From JAGLOK01 sp963675575 (GTDB lineage Bacteria; Bacillota; Clostridia; Christensenellales; UMGS416), in contig OY776378.1 of NCBI GenBank assembly GCA_963675575.1, forward strand, positions 558,001-622,000: a stretch of 64,000 nucleotides of DNA, given 5' to 3'. The position numbers and the translations under genes are program-made. The notes under the pieces were generated by a model. That model searched no databases, was not told where the DNA came from, and was given only the letters and a program-made list of their open reading frames with translations. Each line of letters starts with the position of its first letter. Position 1 is the stretch's first letter. Shown in pieces: positions 25,071-33,928 of the stretch.

Positions 25071-25177
25071 AAACTATTGATTTTATTTATTAGTTATGTT
25101 ATTGTATTAAAAGCTGATATAGATACGCAAATTTTGTGTATATTATTTTATGTGATGTGCTTCAAGACAATCAAAAT

Positions 25178-25194
25178 ATTACGGTTATGTTACA
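25178..25194 (-). promoter_or_regulatory. WalR-like box 2
   Basis: Minus strand TGTAACATAACCGTAAT, one mismatch from the consensus and in the same orientation as box 1, 124 bp away. It ends 26 bp before the ATG at 25220. Confidence 0.4.
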
Positions 25195-25219
25195 AAAAGT
25201 ATAATAGGATGGTAAAAGA

Positions 25220-25543
25220 ATGAGGGTAAAAAAGCATCTGGCCATAACTTTGATAATTGCTGTTATAATGCTTACGGTATTTCCTACGGAAGTTGCCTTT
25301 GCGGCATCAGATTACAGCTATATTAAAGTTAAACTTTCCAGCATGGGGTCGGTTACAAGTGTAAACTTCACTGTGAACGGCGAATATTACATAAAAGAAA
25401 ATCCATATTATACTTTGGTGCGCGGGAAAACATATACTGTCAAAGTCTCCGGGAAGCGGTGTCGCACTTGCGGATGGAAGTTTAAGCACATATTTAGGAA
25501 CTTCAGCAACATTTGTCAGATGCGAAAGTTCAAACTCCGTTAA
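25220..25543 (+). CDS. N-terminal fragment of the SpoIID/SH3 protein (before frameshift)
   Basis: This encodes a signal peptide (LAITLIIAVIMLTVFPTEVAFAA) and the first strands of a SpoIID-type domain, up to TYTVKVSG at about 25453. The frame then runs into nonsense (KRCRTCGWKFKH) and stops at 25543. In the +1 frame from 25458 the expected protein goes on without a break (GVALADGSLSTYLGTS ... YPGD) into the ORF starting at 25596. Removing one A near 25454-25455 would join them. So the real gene is 25220-29555 with a one-base insertion, or the insertion is an assembly error. AGGATGG precedes the ATG. Confidence 0.82.
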   Translation: MRVKKHLAITLIIAVIMLTVFPTEVAFAASDYSYIKVKLSSMGSVTSVNFTVNGEYYIKENPYYTLVRGKTYTVKVSGKRCRTCGWKFKHIFRNFSNICQMRKFKLR

Positions 25544-25595
25544 TTGGCTTACATTAAATAATACAAAAACCGGGTGGACAAATTATCCGGGTGAT

Positions 25596-28500
25596 ATGAC
25601 GTTTATGCGTGATGGTTCATACATCACTTCAATTTGCAAACTTTTCATGGAAAAATATCTTGTGGGTGTAGTCGCCCATGAAATGAGCCCCAGCTGGCCC
25701 GCAGAAGCGCTGAAAGCGCAGGCAGTCGCGGCCAGAACATATGCCATGAGGTATATATACCCGGGGAATACCTATGATGTTGTGGACACGACATCAAATC
25801 AAGTTTATAAAGGATACGACCTCGATAGGGACGGACCTGTTGTTGCGGCTATAAATGCGACGAAGGGCTTAGCTATGTATTATGGCAGCTCTTTTGCCGA
25901 TGGAGTCTACAGCGCATCCAACGGCGGACAGACTCAATCGAGAGTTCCTGTTTGGGGCAGTGTTAACTTATACCACGAATTAAAAGATGATCCTTATGAT
26001 ATGAGCAACCCGGCAAGCCCGCGGTTTGAGTTTTATTTTCCCAAAACAGTAACTACATCAAATTCTTTGGATTCCAAGTTAAACGGGATGCTTCTTGCGG
26101 CCATGAGTTCAAAGCTTGGTGTAAGCCAAAGTTCAATTACTATAATGGGTATTGATTCAGTGACCCCTTATGAGCTTCCGGCGGCAACAAAATATGGCGC
26201 ATATCCGGAAGGCTCGAGAAAATTCCAAAAGATTTCAATAAAGGTTGACTACTCAACAGGTGGGGATGCTATTCCGAATGAGCCAACTGTAACTGTTGCT
26301 CCCGGACAAACGTGGACAGGGACAGTGGTTCTTCAGTCATCTTCCAGGCTTAGAATAAGATCAGGCCCTTCAACTTCGGATTCTATTGCGGGATATGTTC
26401 CAAACGGCGGAAAAGTGACCATATATGAGCAAAGAAGCGACGGATGGTACAAAATAAAATATGATAATATAAACGGCTACGTATACGGAGCATATGTTTC
26501 AGTTGACGCGGCTCCTACTGCAGCTGCAACCGCAACGCCAACAGCCACTCCGGCTCCCGAGGCTATAGGGAAAGACGCAATTATAAGCTCAGGCGGAGCA
26601 ACCGTCGTGCTGAGGGAAAGTGCTGATACTTCCAGCGCTGTCTTGGTATATATCCCTGACGGCTCAAGTATTTATGTAATTTCTGAGACTCATGATGGCC
26701 TGCTTAAAGTCGAGTATTCTTCTATCGAAGGGTACATTCCTTCAGATAAAGCTTCCTATGAAACACCTACGGAAACGTCTTCACCTACAGATACAACAGG
26801 GGCAACCCCAACGGCGGCAGAGGCCACGCCCACACCAACTGCTCAACCAACTCCAACACCGGGGCCGAGCTATAGTCAGGTAACTGTTACTTTAGTATTT
26901 GATGATTTACAGGAAGCTTATGCAAGTGAATCTTCCTATCTTAAATATCACAGTATACTGGAGGTTTATGAATCTTCAGATAGCAAAAACATTGTGCTTA
27001 GATCGGGTAGATACGGTCATGGTATAGGCATGTCGCAGCGCGGAGCGCAGCAAATGGCGAATCAAGGCAAGACATATAATGATATTTTGAATTTTTACTA
27101 TAGCGGAACCGAATTAAGAAATATGAACGTTGTGGAGGATGCGCTTCCGGTTAAAGCCAATCTTCCTACGACAGTAGGCGTTGTTTTGGCGGATTCTTTG
27201 AATGTACGCTCAGGCCCAGGTTCTTCTTATTCGGTTTTAACAAGCGTTAACAAAAACGAAACCGTGAATGTTATTGTGGATGATACTTGGTGCAAGATTT
27301 ATGTTCCAAGCAAAAAAGTGGTGGGTTATGTTGCTCGCGAATACCTAGATATTACTTATCCGGCGGCAACTGCTACAACGGAAGCACCTTTTGAAACGCA
27401 TGAGGGAATTTATAAAGTTACGGCAACAAGACTAAACATGAGAAGCGGCCCTTCCACTGACTTTGCAGTACTTACTACTTTGGATAATGGTGAGCTGGTA
27501 ACACGATACGGAGCTTCGGGTACTTTCTATCAAGTTAAAGATTCATCAGGGCTTGAGGGATGGTGCTCGTCAAAATATCTGGAAATGGTTTCAGCAGCTG
27601 TCACTCCAACTCCGGCGCCGACTCCATCGCCCGAACCTGAATTGGAAGGAAGCGTTCAGGAAGGCAAAAAGATTTATTTAAGAAGCGAAATTGATGATAC
27701 AGGCACTTTCCTCGCGATTTTGGAGAGCGAATCTGCTTTCACAATCACACAAGATAGGGAAGATGGCTGGCTTGAAATAGTCTATGATGATGTTCAAGGA
27801 TACATTGAAGATGACTATGCAGTCTTTGACGGCACAAAGGAAGACTATTATCCTACTGGTACCCTTAAAGCTGATGAGACTATGCGCAAATCCGCCGATG
27901 AAACTTCGGATGTTGCATTTGAACTTACAAGCGGAAGCGGTGTTTGGATTATTGAAGACCGAGACGATGGTTGGGTGCAAATTGAGTGGGAAAGCGAGAT
28001 AGGGTTTATTCTCGACGATAATTTGGAATTTGACGGGACAAAAGAAGGCGTGGAAGAGACCCCGACGCCAACACCAACGGAAAGCGCATCAGAAACTCCA
28101 ACGCCAACACCGACGGAGAGCGCATCAGAAACGCCGACACCTTCTCCGTCTGAAACCGCAAGCCCAACGCCAGCTCCTACCCCTGTGCCCAGCGGAGAGC
28201 TTACACAGGCTGAAAAACTATATGACACAACTGAGACATACGGACAGGTTTTAGCCGAAATACCTTCGGGAAGTCAGATAAATATACTCGAAGACCGAAG
28301 CGATGGATGGCTGGAAGTTGAATATAATTCAATTCGGGGATATGTGGTTGACGATTATGTGACTTTTGAAGGCACAAAGGAAGATACTGATGAATATAGA
28401 GGTCCTTGGGCAAAAACCACATCAGGGACACAGATTCTTTATAATGAACCTTCAACAATCGCATATGTTTTAAAATATGTACCCGAAGGAACTTACGTAA

Positions 28501-29555
28501 AGCTTATTGATGACCGCGACGACGGATTTATTAAAGTTAATGATGACGGCGTTGTAGGTTATATGGTTGATGACAATATGGAATTTGAGGGAACAAAAGA
28601 AGATCCGCAGAGCTCTGATTCGTCTGACGATTCAACTGATTCGGATGATGACGATCCCAGTGAACTTATCGGAACGATTACCTCGGATGCCGGTTCTGTA
28701 CGGCTGAGAAAAAGCGCTTCTCTTACTTCTGATATTTTGGCCTATGTGCCTGTAGACACTGAGGTTGTAATTCTGGAAGATCGCGATGATGGCTGGGTTT
28801 ATTTAAACTACAATGATTTGCTGGGTTACATGGTTGATGATTATGTGGATTTTGAGGGCACAAAAGAAGACCATGAGCCGGCACCGACACCTGCGCCGTC
28901 TGAAACACCAACATCAGCAGTTGAAACAGGCAAAGTTTCTCTTTCTTCTTCCGGGGCAAGGTTGAGAATCAGAAGCTCGGCGTCGACGACTGCCTCCATT
29001 TTGGGGCATGTTCCCAATGGTGGAGAAGTTAAAGTGCTTGAAAAACTTTCAAGCGGATGGTTTAAAATTGAATATTCAGGAATTACGGGATATGTGAGCG
29101 GAGATTATGTCAGTCTTAATCAAGAAAGTTCGCAAACTGTCGGAAAGATTGTGAACTGCAACTACTTGAACTTCCGTTCAGGTCCCGGTACCACTTATAG
29201 TTCTAACGGCTCTATAAAGGTCGGAACCGAAGTTGCGATTTTAGGGTCTTCTGATGGTTGGTATAAAATTCTTTATAATTCCAAAGAAGGCTGGGTAAGC
29301 GGGAAGTATGTGTCACTGGATTCAGGGGGAACAACTACCACGACTACTACGTCTACGACCACAGCAATGGGAACAGGTAAAATCACGGCCTCGGCGCTAA
29401 GAGTCAGAAGCGGGGCTGGGCTGAACTATTCTCAAATTGGATCTTTAAGCAAAGGAACTACTGTTGAGATTTTGGGTGAATCCAACGGTTTCTATAAGAT
29501 TAATTATAGTGGAAAGACAGGATATATTTCAAAGACATATGTCAGTTTAACTTAA
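25596..29555 (+). CDS. Giant SpoIID-domain protein with twelve SH3 repeats
   Basis: The main 1319-residue part of a secreted wall protein. SpoIID domains are lytic transglycosylases or amidase activators. The first half (aa 1-230) has EKYLVGVVAHEMSPSWPAEALKAQAVAARTYAM and DGVYSASNGG. The closing SpoIID motif RYGHGIGMSQRGAQQMANQGKTYNDIL comes only at aa about 470, because two SH3 domains and Thr/Pro linkers are inserted between. Ten more SH3 domains follow to the C-terminus. Five of them share an acidic form with DRxDGW and FxGTKED. ATG at 25596 is only the first start codon after the frameshift; the true start is 25220. NlpC/P60 follows. Confidence 0.85.
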   Translation: MTFMRDGSYITSICKLFMEKYLVGVVAHEMSPSWPAEALKAQAVAARTYAMRYIYPGNTYDVVDTTSNQVYKGYDLDRDGPVVAAINATKGLAMYYGSSFADGVYSASNGGQTQSRVPVWGSVNLYHELKDDPYDMSNPASPRFEFYFPKTVTTSNSLDSKLNGMLLAAMSSKLGVSQSSITIMGIDSVTPYELPAATKYGAYPEGSRKFQKISIKVDYSTGGDAIPNEPTVTVAPGQTWTGTVVLQSSSRLRIRSGPSTSDSIAGYVPNGGKVTIYEQRSDGWYKIKYDNINGYVYGAYVSVDAAPTAAATATPTATPAPEAIGKDAIISSGGATVVLRESADTSSAVLVYIPDGSSIYVISETHDGLLKVEYSSIEGYIPSDKASYETPTETSSPTDTTGATPTAAEATPTPTAQPTPTPGPSYSQVTVTLVFDDLQEAYASESSYLKYHSILEVYESSDSKNIVLRSGRYGHGIGMSQRGAQQMANQGKTYNDILNFYYSGTELRNMNVVEDALPVKANLPTTVGVVLADSLNVRSGPGSSYSVLTSVNKNETVNVIVDDTWCKIYVPSKKVVGYVAREYLDITYPAATATTEAPFETHEGIYKVTATRLNMRSGPSTDFAVLTTLDNGELVTRYGASGTFYQVKDSSGLEGWCSSKYLEMVSAAVTPTPAPTPSPEPELEGSVQEGKKIYLRSEIDDTGTFLAILESESAFTITQDREDGWLEIVYDDVQGYIEDDYAVFDGTKEDYYPTGTLKADETMRKSADETSDVAFELTSGSGVWIIEDRDDGWVQIEWESEIGFILDDNLEFDGTKEGVEETPTPTPTESASETPTPTPTESASETPTPSPSETASPTPAPTPVPSGELTQAEKLYDTTETYGQVLAEIPSGSQINILEDRSDGWLEVEYNSIRGYVVDDYVTFEGTKEDTDEYRGPWAKTTSGTQILYNEPSTIAYVLKYVPEGTYVKLIDDRDDGFIKVNDDGVVGYMVDDNMEFEGTKEDPQSSDSSDDSTDSDDDDPSELIGTITSDAGSVRLRKSASLTSDILAYVPVDTEVVILEDRDDGWVYLNYNDLLGYMVDDYVDFEGTKEDHEPAPTPAPSETPTSAVETGKVSLSSSGARLRIRSSASTTASILGHVPNGGEVKVLEKLSSGWFKIEYSGITGYVSGDYVSLNQESSQTVGKIVNCNYLNFRSGPGTTYSSNGSIKVGTEVAILGSSDGWYKILYNSKEGWVSGKYVSLDSGGTTTTTTTSTTTAMGTGKITASALRVRSGAGLNYSQIGSLSKGTTVEILGESNGFYKINYSGKTGYISKTYVSLT
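28065..28136 (+). repeat. Two 36-bp tandem repeats in the linker
   Basis: Near-identical units at 28065-28100 and 28101-28136 encode TPTPTESASE-type linker sequence. They can expand or contract in frame. Confidence 0.75.
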
Positions 29556-29596
29556 AAAAGTGTATTGAGAAAATTAGGAAAAATCTGGAGTAAAAA

Positions 29597-30868
29597 ATGA
29601 AATTCACAGGTAAATTGAAAGCAATAATTACAGCGATTATTATTGTTGCAAGTTTTTTGGGAACAACGGCTTTTGCGGCTGACAACATATTGAAGCGAGG
29701 GTCCAAAGGAAGCGAAGTGAAAGAGCTTCAAACGCTTTTAAAGCAGCAAGGTTTTTTTGACTATGAAAAAACAACCGGATATTTCGGAAAAATCACCGAA
29801 GACGGCGTGAAGAGCTTCCAGCGTGCGAAAAACTTAAAGGCGGATGGCATTGTCGGAGAACAGACATGGGCACAGCTAAAAAGCGAGGTTGTTTTGGAAT
29901 CTATCGTTGAAAATGCGGATACAGGCGAAAAAGAATTGAGCGATACAGTTTCCGGGTCCATATCGGAAGGCATGGAAGGCGAGGATGTGGAGAAAATCCA
30001 AAAAAGGCTGCAGGAACTGGGCCTCTATGGGTATTCCCGTATAACCGGATATTACGGATCAATTACTCAAGATGCGGTAAAATCATTTCAAAGAGCATAT
30101 GGCTTAAAGCAAGATGGCGTTGTGGGGCCGCAGACAATGGAGAAGCTATTTTCGACATATAAGGAAACATCGCTTATTCCGGGATTGAAATCCGATGAAG
30201 TTAAAGAACTCCAAGAAAGGCTCATCGAATTAGGATACTACAGTTATTCTGCAGATGGAGATTACGGAGCTAAGACTCGCGAAGCGGTTATTTACTTTCA
30301 AAGTGCGCACAACCTTACTGCCGACGGCATAGCAGGGACCCAGACAAAACAGCTTTTATATTCAAGCGGAGCTATGAAAGAGCAAGAAGCAAGGCGCAGC
30401 CTCGCAACAAAATATGAGGAAGCTCCGGTGGTGGCGGCGGAAGCACCGGCAGAAATGTCCGCTGAGGGCAAAACCAAAGCCGAACAGGCAATAGCGATAG
30501 CAAAATCCAAGATTGGCAGTCCATATGTTTATGCGACGGAGGGGCCTGACACGTTTGACTGCTCCGGATTTACAACTTATGTAATGAAGCAATTAGGCAT
30601 TTCTTTGCCAAGAAGCGCCTATAACCAAGGATACGACCAGTATGGAGTAAAAATAACAGACAAAAACAATCTGATGCCGGGAGATTTAGTGTTTTTTAAC
30701 ACTAACAACTCCGACGGAGATTTATCCGACCATGCAGGCATATATTTGGGAAATGGTGATTTCATTCATGCTAATTCAGGTTCGGCAATGTCTGTGTGTA
30801 TAAGCAATATGGAAACCTCAAGTTTCTACAAGGTGGCTTTTTCTTGGGGTCGAAGAGTTTTAGACTGA
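29597..30868 (+). CDS. Secreted NlpC/P60 hydrolase with three PG-binding domains
   Basis: A peptidoglycan endopeptidase of 423 residues. A signal peptide (aa 1-28) leads into three PG_binding_1 domains, each with the GxxGxxVxxLQxxLxxxG ... DGxxGxxT pattern (aa about 33-95, 120-190, 195-255). An Ala/Glu-rich linker precedes the NlpC/P60 domain (aa about 297-423). Catalytic residues are Cys in DTFDCSGFTTYV and His in DHAGIYLGNGDFIHANS, with a third polar residue after. It lies 41 bases behind the SpoIID protein, likely same wall programme. Confidence 0.93.
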   Translation: MKFTGKLKAIITAIIIVASFLGTTAFAADNILKRGSKGSEVKELQTLLKQQGFFDYEKTTGYFGKITEDGVKSFQRAKNLKADGIVGEQTWAQLKSEVVLESIVENADTGEKELSDTVSGSISEGMEGEDVEKIQKRLQELGLYGYSRITGYYGSITQDAVKSFQRAYGLKQDGVVGPQTMEKLFSTYKETSLIPGLKSDEVKELQERLIELGYYSYSADGDYGAKTREAVIYFQSAHNLTADGIAGTQTKQLLYSSGAMKEQEARRSLATKYEEAPVVAAEAPAEMSAEGKTKAEQAIAIAKSKIGSPYVYATEGPDTFDCSGFTTYVMKQLGISLPRSAYNQGYDQYGVKITDKNNLMPGDLVFFNTNNSDGDLSDHAGIYLGNGDFIHANSGSAMSVCISNMETSSFYKVAFSWGRRVLD

Positions 30869-30901
30869 TTATCTTATATGAAATAAATTACATTGCGATT
30901 A

Positions 30902-30931
30902 CAAAAGAGCAGTCTTCAAACTGCTCTTTTG
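30902..30931. terminator. Terminator after the NlpC/P60 gene
   Basis: A 12-bp stem CAAAAGAGCAGT ... ACTGCTCTTTTG with a CTTCAA loop. Confidence 0.88.
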
Positions 30932-30982
30932 TTGTATAATGGTATTGTGACAATTTGCTTAGAGTTATCAGAAGGAGAGAAA

Positions 30983-31381
30983 ATGAAAAAGAAAGTAGCG
31001 TTTGTTTGCACACATAATTCCTGCCGTTCACAGATGGCCGAAGGTTGGGCTAAAAAGCTAGGTTTTGATATATTGGACGTTTATTCCGCGGGAACCCAAG
31101 AATATCCGGAGGTTAAACCACTTGCGATTGAAGTTATGAAAGAAGCCGGAGTGGATGTGTCCGACCAATATCCCAAACTTCTGCAAGACATACCACGGGA
31201 ATTGGATTATCTAATTACAATGGGATGCGGAGTTGAATGCCCATACGTTCCTGCCAAAACTGTTGAAGATTGGGGCATCGAAGATCCATCAGGAGGAAGC
31301 ATTGAGGATTTTAGCAAAACACGTGACATAATAAAGGGGAAAGTAGTTGAACTGATTAAAAACATAAAGGAAAATAGTTAG
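30983..31381 (+). CDS. ArsC/low-molecular-weight phosphatase family protein
   Basis: A 132-residue enzyme of the LMW-PTP fold, which includes thioredoxin-coupled arsenate reductases. The active loop is VCTHNSCRSQMAEGWA (CX5R). The arsenate-reductase-type MGCGVECPYVP motif with extra Cys and the general acid in DWGIEDPSGG are present. These favour arsenate reductase over a protein phosphatase, but no ars operon is near. I chose ATG at 30983 with GAAGGAGAG in front. Confidence 0.84.
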   Translation: MKKKVAFVCTHNSCRSQMAEGWAKKLGFDILDVYSAGTQEYPEVKPLAIEVMKEAGVDVSDQYPKLLQDIPRELDYLITMGCGVECPYVPAKTVEDWGIEDPSGGSIEDFSKTRDIIKGKVVELIKNIKENS

Positions 31382-31475
31382 AATTTGATTAGACAATAAT
31401 TAGAATTCATACAAGATATGGAAAATCACCTTAAAATATTATATAATCACAATAATATTTTATTACGGAGATTTT

Positions 31476-32648
31476 ATGATTATTGGACAATTCGGTGAAG
31501 CTTTTCCACCTATTAACGACGGAGTAGCGCAAGTTATTAAAAACTACTCTTTTTGGCTGGCTGAAAACAACGATAAATGTTACGCGGTTATTCCAAAACT
31601 CCCGAACCTTAAAAATGATTATAATTTTAATATCCTAAGTTACAATTCCTATAGAGTTCCATTCAAAAAAGAATATAGGACGGGCATACCAAAACTTGAC
31701 AGCGCATTCTATAATAAAGTTAAATCAATTGCTTTTGACATAGTGCATTCACATTCTCCTTTTTCATCCGGAAAACTGGGAATACAGATTGCAAAGCAAA
31801 AGAACATACCGTGCATCATGACGCTCCACACGAAATTTCGGGATGTGATAAAAAATATTGCGAAATCAGAGGTCATAACTGACGTCGTTTTATCAAGGGT
31901 TATGCGGTATTTTAATATGGCAGATGACGTTTGGACGGTAAGCGAGTCATGTGTTGAAATACTTAGACAGTACGGATATCAAGGCGAAATATTTGTGATG
32001 GAAAACGGATGTGATTTCAATTTCGCCAAAAAATTAAAGCTGTCTTTTGAAACTATTAATAATCGCTATAATATTGCTGAAAATCAGACTGTTTTGTGTT
32101 TTGTGGGCAGAATGGAATATTATAAAAATATAAAGATGATAATAGACGCTTTGAAAATTATCGATAGCCACGGGTATGACTTTAGGATGCTTTTTGTCGG
32201 CTATGGGGATAAAAAACATAAGTTTGAGGAAATGGTTGATTCATATAATTTAAAGCATAAAGTCACCTTTACCGGGAACATAAACGACAGAGAACTGCTT
32301 AAAGAAATATATTTGAGAAGCACCGCTTTGCTGTTCCCCAGCGTAAGTGATATGTCTTCTTTAGTCTTAAAAGAGGCTGCCGCAATGAAGTGCCCCGCTG
32401 TATTGGTGAAAAACGCCACAACAGCGCAAGGGATAAAAGACGGAATAAACGGATTTTTGATTGATAATAACGCATATTCACTAGCGGGGAAAACCGAAAT
32501 AATACTTGACAATCCTTCTTTGGCTGTAGAAGCCGGTAAAGCTGCTTATAACACGATATTTAAGAACTGGGAGCAGATAGTTCAACAGGTCAGGGAAAGA
32601 TATTTATACGTTATTGAAAGGGGTAACCACTCCGTAAGAAATGATTAA
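31476..32648 (+). CDS. Glycosyltransferase family 4 (GT-B fold)
   Basis: A 390-residue retaining glycosyltransferase. N-terminal GQFGEAFPPINDGVAQVIKNYS fits the acceptor-side loop. DIVHSHSPFSSGKLG, TLHTKFRDVI, VSESCVEIL and the donor-binding part VLCFVGRMEYYKNI and LLFPSVSDMSSLVLKEAAAM (EX7E type) are typical of enzymes that glycosylate diacylglycerol or phosphatidylinositol. It overlaps the flippase-like gene by 8 bases, which supports glycolipid synthesis. The exact sugar is unknown. Confidence 0.85.
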   Translation: MIIGQFGEAFPPINDGVAQVIKNYSFWLAENNDKCYAVIPKLPNLKNDYNFNILSYNSYRVPFKKEYRTGIPKLDSAFYNKVKSIAFDIVHSHSPFSSGKLGIQIAKQKNIPCIMTLHTKFRDVIKNIAKSEVITDVVLSRVMRYFNMADDVWTVSESCVEILRQYGYQGEIFVMENGCDFNFAKKLKLSFETINNRYNIAENQTVLCFVGRMEYYKNIKMIIDALKIIDSHGYDFRMLFVGYGDKKHKFEEMVDSYNLKHKVTFTGNINDRELLKEIYLRSTALLFPSVSDMSSLVLKEAAAMKCPAVLVKNATTAQGIKDGINGFLIDNNAYSLAGKTEIILDNPSLAVEAGKAAYNTIFKNWEQIVQQVRERYLYVIERGNHSVRND

Positions 32649-33672
32649 AGAAGAAAACAAAAATGTAGCAAGATTCTTTTACATAATAGGCACTGTTTTG
32701 ATAATAGTGCTGATTGGGATTTTTGATCCTAATCTTGGCAACGCTTTTGATGCGCTAAAACGAGTCAATTTAGTGTATATATTGTTTGGATTTGCAAGTG
32801 TGCTGCTTTTTTGGATATCTGACGGACTTTTGCTCCACTATATTACATCATTTATTTTTGGCAGAGTATCATTTTTAGCATCTTTAAAGGTCGGAATAAT
32901 CGGTTTATACTATGGGGCTTTAACACCTTTTGCATCCGGCGGTCAGCCAGCTCAAGTATTGTATATGAAAAGGAACAATATACCTTATGGGATATCAATG
33001 TGTATAGTTCTGGTGAAATTCATAGTATTTGAACTCTCCCTCTGCCTCTTTTATACTATAGCGATGATTTTTCGGGGTGGATATTTCTTCAATAATTACA
33101 AACAGGTTTTTTGGTTTACCACTCTTGGGTTTGTCATTAATCTTAGCGCAGTGATATTGATACTTTTTATTATCATAAACGAAAATATACCATACAAAAT
33201 TGGCTATGGTATTGTAAGGCTTTTAAGCAGATTTAAATTTATAAAAAAGCCTGAAAAAGCTTATAAATCGATAGATAAGAACATAAACGATTTTCATTCC
33301 AGCGTAAAATATATAATAAAGTATAAATTTAAGGTTATAGTATCTGTGCTTTTGTCGATTGCAAATCTAGGGTTTTTATTTGCTATTCCGTATTTTATTT
33401 ATTTAGCGTTTGGTCATACAGCAAAATCTATGATTGATGTTATTACGATGCAGTCGTTTTTAAGTCTTGCAGTTTCATTTTTCCCTTTGCCTGGAGCGTC
33501 TGTAGCTTCAGAAGGAGCATTTTATCTTTTCTTCTCGTCGTATTTTACAAAAGTTCCAGTGTTTATCGCAATGATTATTTGGCGGTTTATGAGTTATTAT
33601 TTGGTGTTAATAGCGGGCTGCATTCTCATTGTTATCGATGAAGTGACTAAAATTAGAAAAAAAAGAATGTAA
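32641..33672 (+). CDS. Flippase-like membrane protein (LPG-synthase TM family)
   Basis: A 343-residue protein with about eight membrane spans of the UPF0104 family (the membrane half of lysyl-phosphatidylglycerol synthase, without the catalytic C-terminal domain). The motif YYGALTPFASGGQPAQVLYM, the later SLAVSFFPLPGASVASEGAFYLFF and the C-terminal WRFMSYYLVLIAGC are typical. It probably moves a glycolipid made by the overlapping glycosyltransferase across the membrane; this is inference. Confidence 0.85.
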   Translation: MIKEENKNVARFFYIIGTVLIIVLIGIFDPNLGNAFDALKRVNLVYILFGFASVLLFWISDGLLLHYITSFIFGRVSFLASLKVGIIGLYYGALTPFASGGQPAQVLYMKRNNIPYGISMCIVLVKFIVFELSLCLFYTIAMIFRGGYFFNNYKQVFWFTTLGFVINLSAVILILFIIINENIPYKIGYGIVRLLSRFKFIKKPEKAYKSIDKNINDFHSSVKYIIKYKFKVIVSVLLSIANLGFLFAIPYFIYLAFGHTAKSMIDVITMQSFLSLAVSFFPLPGASVASEGAFYLFFSSYFTKVPVFIAMIIWRFMSYYLVLIAGCILIVIDEVTKIRKKRM

Positions 33673-33758
33673 TTGCTATAAAAAATCTATATAATTCAAA
33701 GAAATTCGGACTATTTGTTTTTTTTTATGTAGAAAAGCGACACATTTGCGTAATTTAC

Positions 33759-33787
33759 TTGAAAAATATATATTTATTTTGTAATAT
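33759..33787 (+). promoter_or_regulatory. Promoter of the NRPS-kinase-regulator operon
   Basis: TTGAAA (33759-33764), 17-bp spacer, TAATAT (33782-33787). It leaves a leader of about 125 bases that holds two ATGAGGGT direct repeats (33798-33805 and 33828-33835) and short reading frames. Confidence 0.6.
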
Positions 33788-33838
33788 ATAGATAGTTATG
33801 AGGGTGACTATTGGGTAAATTTTTTTAATGAGGGTCTT

Positions 33839-33928
33839 ATGTGTAAAAAAATGGGTGTAACGTGTATTTTTTCCTATTACTTGATGGCGGTTTCAGAAAT
33901 AACCAAAAGGGTGCATAGCTATGACTGA
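33839..33928 (+). CDS. Candidate 29-residue leader peptide overlapping the NRPS start
   Basis: The frame starts ATG at 33839 behind GAGGGT and encodes MCKKMGVTCIFSYYLM followed by a short charged end. Its stop overlaps the first 8 bases of the NRPS gene, so it could couple translation. Two even shorter frames (6 and 10 codons) start at the ATGAGGGT repeats. It may be chance; there is no homologue that I know. Confidence 0.3.
   Translation: MCKKMGVTCIFSYYLMAVSEITKRVHSYD

Noticed and set aside
25017..25223. A 68-codon plus-strand frame ending in ATGA at the SpoIID start
   Set aside because: No ribosome site, starts in the ferredoxin terminator region, made of AT-rich biased residues, and it runs through the WalR-like boxes. 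More likely an upstream regulatory region.
28065..28136. Tandem repeats as a CRISPR-like array
   Set aside because: Units touch each other without spacers and are coding linker repeats.
27848..28228. Minus-strand frame opposite the SpoIID/SH3 linker (Val/Gly repeats)
   Set aside because: It is the complement of the Thr/Pro linker repeats, with no independent evidence of coding.
33790..33920. A c-di-GMP riboswitch in the NRPS leader, tempting because of the HD-GYP gene
   Set aside because: The conserved GEMM core sequences are not present; only short repeats and small frames are visible.
31476..33920. Glycosyltransferase and flippase as parts of the NRPS pathway
   Set aside because: The NRPS has its own promoter after a 248-bp gap, and the pair fits ordinary glycolipid synthesis.
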